A stretch of DNA of 64,000 bases, from assembly GCA_036374795.1 (NCBI GenBank), contig DASUTC010000305.1, positions 1 through 64,000 on the forward strand, read 5' to 3'. The position numbers were made by a program, and so were the translations under genes. Positions 43,633 through 52,989 of the stretch are shown piece by piece. Positions within the stretch are counted from its first letter, which is position 1; the number at the start of each line of letters is the position of its first letter. The DNA is from Herpetosiphonaceae bacterium. GTDB taxonomy: Bacteria > Chloroflexota > Chloroflexia > Chloroflexales > Kallotenuaceae. Under the pieces are notes generated by a model that did not search any database, was not told where the DNA came from, and saw only the letters and a program-made list of their open reading frames with translations.

Positions 43633-43667
43633 CCGTGGGGCACTTCGGTAGCTCCCACGGTCTTTTT
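43633..43667 (+). terminator. Leader terminator 1 of the ABC exporter operon
   Basis: CCGTGGG (43633-43639) pairs with CCCACGG (43654-43660), followed by TCTTTTTGTT. Its 3' arm lies within AGCTCCCACGG (43650-43660), which can instead pair over 11 bp with CCGTGGGAGCT (43704-43714). Confidence 0.8.
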
Positions 43668-43702
43668 GTTGCGCTAGCCGATGGTACAGCGCGCTGCCGT
43701 GA

Positions 43703-43732
43703 GCCGTGGGAGCTTCGAGATCCACGGCTTTT
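43703..43732 (+). terminator. Leader hairpin 2 of the ABC exporter operon
   Basis: GCCGTGG (43703-43709) pairs with CCACGGC (43722-43728), followed by TTTTG. Its 5' arm overlaps the antiterminator strand 43704-43714, so hairpins 1 and 2 and the long-range helix form a three-way switch. Confidence 0.65.
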
Positions 43733-43772
43733 GTGCGTCCCCGGCAGAACGACGGCGACGAAAGGACAAGGC

Positions 43773-45538
<1,766 letters not shown>

Positions 45539-45542
<4 letters not shown>

Positions 45543-47326
45543 ATCCATTAATCTGCGGCTGGCGGCTGATCCGCTGGCGGCCCTGGCACTACACTATCAG
45601 CTTTATCTTGTGGCTCTCGTTCTACCTGCTGCCGCTGGCGACCGGCCTGCTGACGCGCGAGATCTTTAACGCCCTGACCGGCGACGCGCCCGCGACGCTC
45701 GGCGTGTGGACCCTGCTGGCGCTGGTGGTTGGCAGCGAGGGCATGCGCATTCTCACATTCGCCCTGGCGCTCTTCGTCTGGATCGCCTTCTGGTTTGCTG
45801 CCCACGCGCTGATGCGCGGCAACGTGATGCGCTGGATCGTGCAGGGGCCGGGATCGCGCGTGCTGCCCGACTCGCCGGGTGAGATCGTCAGCCGCTTCCG
45901 CGACGATGTCGAGGAGTTCATGATCTACTTCGACAACTATCTCGATCTGGCAGGTCAGGGTATCTTCGCGCTGATCGCGCTGGCGATCATGATGCGGATC
46001 AACTGGCTGATCACTGTCGTGGTGCTCCTGCCGCTGGTCGGGATCGTCGCGGTGACGCATATCATGAGCACGCGCATCAAGCGCTACCGCAGCGCCAACC
46101 GCCAGACGACGGGGCGGATCACCGGCTTTATCGGCGAGATATTCGGCGGCGTGCAGGCGCTCAAGGTCGCGTCGGCAGAGGACCATGCGATCGACCACTT
46201 CGATCGTTTGAGTGCGGCGCGGCAGAAGGCGGCGCTCAAGGACCGGCTCTTCACCGAGATTCTAGACTCGTTCAATCTGAACACGGCGAACCTAGGCATC
46301 GGCCTGATCCTGCTGCTCTCGGCTCAGGCGATACAGGCGGGCAGCTTTACGATCGGCGATTTTACGCTCTTCGCGGGCTATATCGGCTGGATCGCGGGCT
46401 TTCCGCGCTGGGTCGGGCGACAGTTGGCCCGTCATAAGCAGGCATCGGTTTCGATCGACCGGCTGACGGCGCTGCTGGAGGGCACCGCGCCCGCCGCGCT
46501 GGTCGAGCACACGCCGACCTATATCAAAGGGCCGCTGCCGGAGGTGCCGCACACGCCCAAAACCGGCGCGCATCGCCTCGACGTGCTGACGGTCGACGAT
46601 CTTTCCTTCCGCTACCCAGGATCGAGCCGTGGCATTGAGGGCGTGAGCCTGCGCCTGGAGCGCGGATCATGTACCGTGATCACCGGGCGCATCGGCGCAG
46701 GCAAGACGACGCTGCTGCGCGTGCTGCTGGGGTTGCTGCCCAGAGCATCGGGCACGATCCGCTGGAACAATACGCTGGTGGACGATCCGGCCTCGTTCTT
46801 TGTGCCGCCGCGCAGCGCGTACACGCCCCAGGTGCCGCGTCTCTTCAGCGATACGCTGCGCGATAACATCCTGATGGGCCTGCCGGAGCAGCGCGCCGAC
46901 CTCGATCTGGCCGTGCGGCTGGCGGTGATGGAGCAGGATATTCCCGCGCTGGAAGACGGCCTGGAAACGGTGGTCGGAACGCGCGGCGTGAAGCTCTCCG
47001 GCGGCCAGATTCAACGAGCCGCAGCGGCGCGCATGTTCGTGCGCGACGCCGAGCTGCTGGTCTTTGACGATCTTTCCAGCGCGCTTGATGTTGAGACTGA
47101 GCGGGTGCTGTGGGAGCGGCTCTTCGAGCACCGACAGGCCACGTGCCTGGTCGTGTCGCATCGGCGCGCGGCCCTACGACGCGCCGATCATATCATCGTG
47201 CTCAAGGATGGCCGGGTCGAGGCCGAGGGCACGCTCGACCATCTGCTGCTGACGTGCGAGGAGATGCAGCGGCTCTGGTACGGCGAGGCCGAGCCCGCGC
47301 CTGCCGCGCTGGATGAGGAGCTGTGA
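45539..47326 (+). CDS. Heterodimeric ABC exporter subunit, degenerate half
   Basis: 595 residues. Six membrane helices (about 18-300), then the ATPase: Walker [11 protein letters not shown]-loop YTPQVPRLF, signature [14 protein letters not shown], Walker [10 protein letters not shown] with Asp in place of the catalytic Glu, and H-loop VVSHRRA. An insertion between the membrane and ATPase parts ([19 protein letters not shown]) is Pro-rich. Translation is coupled to the preceding gene. The pair should pump an amphipathic compound outward; substrate unknown. Followed by a bidirectional terminator. Confidence 0.9.
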
Positions 47327-47364
47327 TCCTGTAGAGGCAGATCACCCAGGGCACAGCATTGCTG

Positions 47365-47388
47365 TGGGGCGTATCGCAATACGCCCCA
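47365..47388. terminator. Bidirectional hairpin between the ABC exporter and tyrA
   Basis: TGGGGCGTAT (47365-47374) pairs exactly with ATACGCCCCA (47379-47388), CGCA loop, between convergent genes. No U-run on either side. Confidence 0.6.
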
Positions 47389-47410
47389 TCCGACGTGTCC
47401 CAAACGTTGC

Positions 47411-48298
47411 TCACTGCTCGACCAGCCGAGGCTCGCGTTCGGGCTCCTCGCGCTCGTACAGCCACGTATCGCGCTGCTGCTTGGCCGCCTCGAAGAGCAT
47501 CTGAAGCGCGACCGGATCGTTCAAGCTGTCGGCCAGGCCGCGCAGGAAGTCGGCCATGCTGAGCAGCCACGGGCGGATCGCCTCGGCGTTGGTCAGACAA
47601 ATATCGCGATGCATGGTCGGATCGCCCGATGCCAGCCGCGTGAGATCGCGATAGCCGGTCGCGGCGACGGAGCGCATACGGGGCCACTGCTGATCGGCGG
47701 TGGTAAGCTGCGCCAGCGAAACGCTGAGCAAAAAGGGCAGATGGCTCACTGCGGCAACATAGCTGTCGTGCGCCTCCGCCGAGATGCAGAGCGGACGCGC
47801 TCCGATGCTGGCTACCAGCTTTTCCAGCGTCGCCACGGCCTCAGGCGCTGCCCGCTCGTGCGGCGTGAGGCAGTACACAGCGTTGCGGAACAGATCGACT
47901 CGTGCCGCGCCGATGCCGTGCCGCTCCGATCCGGCCATCGGATGCCCGCCGACAAACGAGACGTCAGGCGGCAGCAGATCCTCGGCCCAGGCCATCACCT
48001 GCGCTTTAGTGCTTGCTACGTCGCTGACGATCGTGCCCGGCCTGAGATGCGGCGCGATCGACGTAAAGATCGATTGCACCACCGTGACGGGCGTTGCCAC
48101 GACGACCAGATCCGCACTGTCGAGCGCTTCGGGCAGCGTGAATGCCGGACGGTCGATCGCCTCGCGCTCGTACGCGCCTGTCACCGCTGCCGGATCACGA
48201 TCCCAGCCGCAGACCACGACCTTAACCGGCGCTTCTCGGAGCGCGAGGCCCAGAGAACCGCCGATCAAGCCTAGCCCAATGATTGAAACATTAATCAC
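47411..48298 (-). CDS. tyrA: Prephenate dehydrogenase
   Basis: About 295 residues. The NAD-binding Rossmann start VSIIGLGLIGGSLGLALR, DLVVVATPVTVV, SDVASTKAQV and the conserved HPMAGSERHGIGAARVDLF block, followed by the helical dimerisation domain with VSHLPFLLSVSLA, match TyrA. It converts prephenate to 4-hydroxyphenylpyruvate for tyrosine. Last gene of the aroH-aroF-tyrA operon, 32 bp after aroF. The start is uncertain: GTG 48298 fits the family start, a TTG at 48319 is the longer option, and neither has a clear ribosome site. No ACT domain. Confidence 0.93.
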   Translation of the reverse strand: MINVSIIGLGLIGGSLGLALREAPVKVVVCGWDRDPAAVTGAYEREAIDRPAFTLPEALDSADLVVVATPVTVVQSIFTSIAPHLRPGTIVSDVASTKAQVMAWAEDLLPPDVSFVGGHPMAGSERHGIGAARVDLFRNAVYCLTPHERAAPEAVATLEKLVASIGARPLCISAEAHDSYVAAVSHLPFLLSVSLAQLTTADQQWPRMRSVAATGYRDLTRLASGDPTMHRDICLTNAEAIRPWLLSMADFLRGLADSLNDPVALQMLFEAAKQQRDTWLYEREEPEREPRLVEQ

Positions 48299-48330
48299 GT
48301 TACGTTTGCCATCTTGCAATTAAAGGCCGA

Positions 48331-49371
48331 CTATTGCAGCGTGATCTGCTCGTAGGTGGTGGAGCGACCCACCGCCTGGGCAACCGCACTGGCACGCTCC
48401 ATGAGCCGCTCGAAGTTCTCCAGCGTGAGCGATTGCGAGCCGTCGGAAACTGCGCGATCGGGATCGGGATGGACTTCGATGATCAATCCGTCAGCGCCAC
48501 ACGCGATCGACGCCAGCGACATAGGTGTCACCAGACGCCACTTGCCCGTGCCGTGGCTCGGATCGGCGATGATCGGCAGATGCGTCATGCGCTTGGCATA
48601 CGCTACCGCGTTGAGGTCGAAGGTATTGCGCGTGGCCGTCTCGAAGGTGCGAATGCCCCGCTCGCAGAGCATGACCTGCTTGTTGCCCGCCGCCATGATG
48701 TACTCCGCCGCCAGCAGCCACTCCTCGATCGTCGCCGACAGGCCGCGCTTAAGCAGCACCGGCGTGTTGGTCCGCCCGACTTCTTCGAGCAGCAGGTAGT
48801 TTTGCATGTTGCGCGCGCCGATCTGGAAGACATCGGCGTACTGACCGACCAGCGCCACGTCGGACGGCGTCATCACCTCGGTGATGATCGCCAGACCGGT
48901 TTGCTCCCGCGCCTCTGCCAGCAGCTCCAGGCCGCGCTCGCCCATTCCCCGGAAGGCGTAGGGCGACGTGCGGGGCTTGTACGCGCCGCCGCGCAGCAGC
49001 TTCGCGCCCGCATCGCGCACACCGTACGCGGTGCGCAGCAACTGCTCTTCGCTCTCGACCGAGCACGGGCCAGCCATCACAATCACCTCGTTACCGCCGA
49101 TCTCAATATCGCGGACCCGCACAATCGTCGGGACTGGCTGGAACTCACGGCTGGCGAGCTTGTACCCTTTGCTGACACGCAGCGCTTTTTCGACGCCGTG
49201 CAGAGCTTCCATGGCCGCGCCCAGGCCGGATGGAATCGGCGTGCCGAGCACGCCGACCACGGTGCGCTCTTCGCCTTGCGACACCTGCCCGGAAAGGCCC
49301 ATCTCCTCCAAGCGACGTAACACTTCCGCGACCTGTACGGCAGTAGCTCCAGCTTTCATTGCGATGATCAT
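48331..49371 (-). CDS. aroF: 3-deoxy-7-phosphoheptulonate synthase (DAHP synthase, type I-beta)
   Basis: 346 residues. An N-terminal ferredoxin-like regulatory domain (1-75) precedes the TIM barrel. Conserved blocks: [95 protein letters not shown], and [11 protein letters not shown]. The N-terminal domain is the type seen in B. subtilis/Thermotoga enzymes that are inhibited by aromatic products or prephenate/chorismate. First step of aromatic amino acid synthesis. Middle gene of the operon with aroH and tyrA. Confidence 0.96.
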   Translation of the reverse strand: MIIAMKAGATAVQVAEVLRRLEEMGLSGQVSQGEERTVVGVLGTPIPSGLGAAMEALHGVEKALRVSKGYKLASREFQPVPTIVRVRDIEIGGNEVIVMAGPCSVESEEQLLRTAYGVRDAGAKLLRGGAYKPRTSPYAFRGMGERGLELLAEAREQTGLAIITEVMTPSDVALVGQYADVFQIGARNMQNYLLLEEVGRTNTPVLLKRGLSATIEEWLLAAEYIMAAGNKQVMLCERGIRTFETATRNTFDLNAVAYAKRMTHLPIIADPSHGTGKWRLVTPMSLASIACGADGLIIEVHPDPDRAVSDGSQSLTLENFERLMERASAVAQAVGRSTTYEQITLQ

Positions 49372-49565
49372 CTGTTTGCTCCTTTAATGGATTCTTAATT
49401 TAAGCTCTGTTTATGATGGGCCGAGCTGTTGCCATCGACGGCTACAGCCCAAAACATGCAATCTGATCAGGGACGCGCGTTGGGATAAAGCGATGCTGCC
49501 TGGGGCACATATCTAAGTAAATGCCTCTGCCGGGCCTAATATTCTGGCGCAGCGCGCATTGGGTA

Positions 49566-49952
49566 TTAGATCGCAGGCGCTAGCTCAACCCCCCGCTCAG
49601 GCCGTAGTGCTGTCGCGCCACGGATATAGACGTGCTTGATCTCGGCCTGAGATTTCGGCGTGTTCCAATGGATCAGAATCCGAATACAGCGGGGTAGCGC
49701 TTTGGGAACCTGCATCTCGTGGGTACAGATGAGGGCAACATCATGCCAGCCGAGCGCGCGAGCGGCAAGAGCCGGAAATTCGGCATTGAGGTCGGGAGTG
49801 GCGGAGAAAATCACGCTGCCGATGTCTTCGGGATTGATGTCGTTCGCCTCGACCAGCAGCACCAGCAGCTCTCTGGTCGCTTGTAGGATTGCCTCGGGGG
49901 TGTTGGCTTCGCAGGTGGTAGCCCCACGAATGCCACGACAATACATGGTCAT
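49566..49952 (-). CDS. aroH: Chorismate mutase, AroH type
   Basis: 128 residues, the AroH trimeric fold. It keeps the B. subtilis AroH active site: R9 (RGIRGATT), E79 (CTHEM), R91 (CIRILI) and Y109 (HVYI). Catalyses chorismate to prephenate. GGAGG lies 5 nt before the ATG. First gene of the operon aroH-aroF-tyrA; 194 bp separate it from aroF. Preceded by a long leader that contains an intrinsic terminator. Confidence 0.96.
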   Translation of the reverse strand: MTMYCRGIRGATTCEANTPEAILQATRELLVLLVEANDINPEDIGSVIFSATPDLNAEFPALAARALGWHDVALICTHEMQVPKALPRCIRILIHWNTPKSQAEIKHVYIRGATALRPERGVELAPAI

Positions 49953-50006
49953 CCTAGCCTCCGGTGAGTAAAGATGCTCGATGGGAGTAGGCGGTTAGTG
50001 GTAAGA

Positions 50007-50056
50007 GTTCTCGGCCAGCGTCTTTGATAGCGAGAGGTTCTCGGCCAGCGTCTTTG
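50007..50056. repeat. 20-bp direct repeat, 30-bp period
   Basis: GTTCTCGGCCAGCGTCTTTG occurs at 50007-50026 and 50037-50056, in the aroH leader between the terminator and the gene. The GTTCTCGG word also occurs in the dispersed element at 38.7 kb. Confidence 0.75.
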
Positions 50057-50079
50057 GTGGGGCGAGAGGATTAATAAAG

Positions 50080-50110
50080 GAGCGTGGGCTATACTGCCAC
50101 ACGCTCCTTG
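50080..50110 (-). terminator. Terminator inside the aroH leader (or end of a small RNA)
   Basis: On the minus strand AAGGAGCGTG pairs with CACGCTCCTT (10 bp) and is followed by TATTAAT. It lies about 70-100 nt after the predicted transcript start and 130 nt before aroH. Confidence 0.7.
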
Positions 50111-50184
50111 CTTCACACAGTTGTGAGCACCTTCTACCAGCGTGCCGCAGTTCTCCCTGCTCCGCTAAAGTAGGAATAATAGTA

Positions 50185-50213
50185 AATATATTGGCGAGTG
50201 GTATCGTTCACAA
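50185..50213 (-). promoter_or_regulatory. Promoter of the aroH-aroF-tyrA leader
   Basis: Minus strand: TTGTGA (50213-50208), 17-nt spacer, TATATT (50190-50185). Predicted start near 50178, giving a leader of about 225 nt. Confidence 0.65.
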
Positions 50214-50446
50214 GTTTATTCCTCTTTATTGATCAGACTATACCATAGGGACTATTCGACCGTCAAGACGTGGATTGGTACTATCTGATGCTCAGTACTA
50301 AACGTAAAGTCATTGAGCTGTGATAAAATGTTCAACTTGGTTTAACATGACATCGCGGATCGCGGTGTCTGGGGCTGTTACCTGGGTGCTCACCATATCG
50401 GGCACCATTGCATATATCACGGAGATCGTGCTATGGAGGCATATTA

Positions 50447-51493
50447 ATGGCGCAACAAAAGGTACTCGTCACCGGCGGGGCGGGGTTTCTCGGTATCAAT
50501 CTGATTCGGTATCTTGTCGCGCGCGGCTATGATGTGGTGTCGCTGGATCTTGAGGAGTTCACGTATCCCGATATGCGCGACCGCATCACGGCGATTAAGG
50601 GCGATATTCGCGACATGGCGACGGTCGATCAGGCGATGCAGGACGTGGACTTCGTCGTCCATACGGCTGCCGCGCTGCCGCTCTACTCGAAGGACGATAT
50701 CTACACGACCGATGTGATCGGCACGCGCACGGTGCTGGAAGTCGCGCTGCATCACAATGTCCAGCGGGCGATCCATATCTCGTCGACGGCGGTGTACGGC
50801 ATTCCCGATCACCATCCGCTCTATGAGAACGATCGGCTGGAGGGCGTGGGTCCATACGGGCAGGCCAAAATTCAGGCCGAGATGGTCTGCCTGGATTATC
50901 GCGCCAGGGGCCTGGTTGTGCCGATTCTGCGGCCCAAATCGTTTATTGGGCCAGAGCGGCTGGGCGTGTTCGCGCTGCTGTACGACTGGGCGCTTGATGG
51001 GCGGAACTTCCCGATGATCGGCAGCGGCAACAATCGCTACCAATTGCTCGACGTGGAGGATTTGTGCGAGGCGATCTATCTGACGATGACGCTGCCCGAC
51101 GATGTCGTTAACGATACCTTCAACATCGGCGCGGCGGAGTTCGGCACGATGAAACAGGATTATCAGGCGGTGCTGGATTACGCGGGCTTTGGCAAGCGGA
51201 TCATCGGCTTCCCGGCGGCTCCGGCGATCTGGGGGCTGCGGCTGCTTGAGTTTCTGCGGGTTTCGCCGCTCTACAAGTGGGTCTATGAGACGGCGTCCAA
51301 GGATTCGTTCGTGTCGATCGAGAAGGCCGAGCGCAAACTGGGCTTTCGACCGAAGTATTCGAACAAAGATGCGCTGCTGCGGAACTTTAAGTGGTATATC
51401 GAAAACCGCGCGCAGTTCGAGTCGCAATCGGGGATTTCGCATCGGGTGCCGTGGAAGCAGGGCGCGCTGGCCCTGTTGAAACGCGCCTTCTAG
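50447..51493 (+). CDS. NAD-dependent epimerase/dehydratase (extended SDR)
   Basis: 348 residues. The Rossmann motif VTGGAGFLGINLIRYL, a conserved HTAAALPLY strand, ISSTAVYG and the catalytic YGQAK (YxxxK), then RPKSFIGPERLGVFALLYDW, place it among extended SDR sugar epimerases/dehydratases. The substrate is probably a nucleotide sugar or similar, as for envelope glycan synthesis. GGAGG 7 nt before ATG 50447; the longer frame from 50408 is not needed. Divergent from aroH. Terminator follows. Confidence 0.88.
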   Translation: MAQQKVLVTGGAGFLGINLIRYLVARGYDVVSLDLEEFTYPDMRDRITAIKGDIRDMATVDQAMQDVDFVVHTAAALPLYSKDDIYTTDVIGTRTVLEVALHHNVQRAIHISSTAVYGIPDHHPLYENDRLEGVGPYGQAKIQAEMVCLDYRARGLVVPILRPKSFIGPERLGVFALLYDWALDGRNFPMIGSGNNRYQLLDVEDLCEAIYLTMTLPDDVVNDTFNIGAAEFGTMKQDYQAVLDYAGFGKRIIGFPAAPAIWGLRLLEFLRVSPLYKWVYETASKDSFVSIEKAERKLGFRPKYSNKDALLRNFKWYIENRAQFESQSGISHRVPWKQGALALLKRAF

Positions 51494-51511
51494 CGCCCGC
51501 GCATCGCTCTG

Positions 51512-51550
51512 CCCGATCGCAGATGCCACAGAACGACATCTGCGATCGGG
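51512..51550 (+). terminator. 14-bp hairpin after the epimerase
   Basis: CCCGATCGCAGATG (51512-51525) pairs exactly with CATCTGCGATCGGG (51537-51550), 11-nt loop. No U-run directly after. Confidence 0.6.
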
Positions 51551-51649
51551 TGAAGCCGGTTCTCAGTAAATTCTTAGTTTACTTTCTTTAACTACTCACT
51601 ACAATGGATCAGTGATCGCTTAGCTGGATTCTGCTATCATATAGCCGCT

Positions 51650-52099
51650 GTGTTTCACCCACTCACAACTGAGCTACCCAAGATCGGCTACCAGTGGTTC
51701 GCGCGAACGCTCCGGGCCGTAGGTCTGTGCCTGCTGATCGGCATGCTGGTCGGCAGCGGGCCGTGGGCCTGCTTTGTCCATTGTGTCATCGCCGGGCAGA
51801 CACACGCCGCGCATGACTCGCGCGCGTCGCATCATGTGCCCGCTGTGCGTGCCGCAGATGACCATGGACGGGTAGTTTCGACCAGCGAGCGCGGCGATCA
51901 TGCGCTCTGTGATGATCTGATGGGCCAGTCGTCGGAGCTGCTGCCCAGCGCGCTGACGATCGGCGTGGTACTGGCGATCAGCCTCATACCGCAGATGTTT
52001 GCCATCGGTCTGCGGCGGCTGGATCTGGCACCGCGTCTCCGCCTCCTTTCACTACCGCCACCCCGCGATCCTCCCCGTATCGCCAATAGCTTCGGATAG
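51650..52099 (+). CDS. Hypothetical membrane protein upstream of the copper genes
   Basis: About 149 residues from GTG 51650. A hydrophobic helix (about 22-42, with CLLIGMLVG), a His-rich middle (HAAHDSRASHHVPAVRAADDHG) and a second helix (about 98-118). The His-rich extracytoplasmic stretch between two helices and the position before a CopC/CopD protein suggest metal handling. No ribosome site precedes the GTG; an extended -10 (TGCTATCAT, ending 51640) lies 9 nt upstream, so the mRNA may be nearly leaderless. Start uncertain. Confidence 0.5.
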   Translation: MFHPLTTELPKIGYQWFARTLRAVGLCLLIGMLVGSGPWACFVHCVIAGQTHAAHDSRASHHVPAVRAADDHGRVVSTSERGDHALCDDLMGQSSELLPSALTIGVVLAISLIPQMFAIGLRRLDLAPRLRLLSLPPPRDPPRIANSFG

Positions 52100-52200
52100 T
52101 CGGCTACGTTTTTCCAGGCGCGCTGCGCCCGTACCTCGTCGTTCATATCCTTGATCGTTGGACTGATCCGACGGTCCACATAAGCTATTGAAGTAACCTT

Positions 52201-52842
52201 ATGAAGCACGCACACTATGCCCGCGCCCTGATGCTGGTCGCCCTGCTTGTCGGCGGACTGTTCGGCGCTACGCAAGCCTCGGCCCACGAACGTCGTGAGG
52301 TTGGCAAGTACGAGTTTATTGTCGGCTTTCTGAGCGAGCCCGCGTTTGAAGGCGAGCTCAACGCACTGTCGGTGCGAATCACCAACGCCGAGACAAAGCG
52401 GCCGGTCGAGAATCTGGAGAAGACACTCAAGGCGCAGCTTGTCTTCGGCGCGGAGCAGCGCGACATGGAGCTGACGCCGGTCTTCCGAGATCCGGGCCAC
52501 TATAAGGCTCACTTCTACCCCACAAAGTCGGGCGCGTACACGTTCGGCTTCTTTGGCGACCTCGAAGGCGCGCAGATCGACGAGAAGTTTACGTCGAAGC
52601 CCGGCGGCTTCAACGAGGTTCAGGCTCCCGCCGCGCTGCAATTTCCGGCCAAGGTTCCCCTCAATGCCGAGCTTGGCAGCCAACTTACGGAGGCTCAAAC
52701 CGGGCTGCGCACCGCGACGCTGCTGGGCAGCGGCGGTCTGCTGCTTGGCCTGATCAGCCTGACCGTGGCGTTCATGGCGCTGCGCGGTCGTCGCGCATCC
52801 GCCGTGGTGAGTGATCCCTCGATCGCGCGGTCGTCGCGGTAG
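52201..52842 (+). CDS. Secreted membrane-anchored protein, copper-context
   Basis: 213 residues. Signal peptide (about 8-28, ending ASA) leaves an N-terminal HERREV, i.e. a mature N-terminal His. A beta-sandwich-like domain follows (GKYEFIVGFLSEPAFEGE; PVFRDPGHYKAHFYPTKSGAYTFGFFGDL), with a C-terminal membrane helix (about 172-196) and short cytoplasmic tail. The beta domain and its neighbours suggest a YtkA/CopC-like accessory protein, possibly binding copper with the exposed His. Not assigned to a family with certainty. Confidence 0.6.
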   Translation: MKHAHYARALMLVALLVGGLFGATQASAHERREVGKYEFIVGFLSEPAFEGELNALSVRITNAETKRPVENLEKTLKAQLVFGAEQRDMELTPVFRDPGHYKAHFYPTKSGAYTFGFFGDLEGAQIDEKFTSKPGGFNEVQAPAALQFPAKVPLNAELGSQLTEAQTGLRTATLLGSGGLLLGLISLTVAFMALRGRRASAVVSDPSIARSSR

Positions 52843-52989
52843 CAGCAGTTTCTTGTCAATCCGGCTGGTACGTGTGCGGCAGGAACAAAGCACTGCCGCG
52901 CACCCGATTCCGAGTTATAGACCGGTCGAGGGATTGATCATATGCACGAGCCGGTTTGTCCTCGATAAAGGTTTGTTGGTGATATTTTG

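Noticed and set aside
43542..43772. N-terminal extension of the first ABC exporter gene to 43542
   Set aside because: This segment holds the leader hairpins and U-runs, is not membrane-protein-like, and ATG 43773 has a suitable ribosome site.
50007..50056. Possible CRISPR-like repeat pair
   Set aside because: Only two 20-bp copies with a 10-bp gap, no further repeats and no cas genes; direct repeat in a leader instead.
49953..50213. T-box or Trp leader upstream of aroH
   Set aside because: No AGGGTGGNACCGCG T-box motif and no Trp/Phe/Tyr-codon-rich leader peptide found; only a promoter, terminator and repeats are supported.
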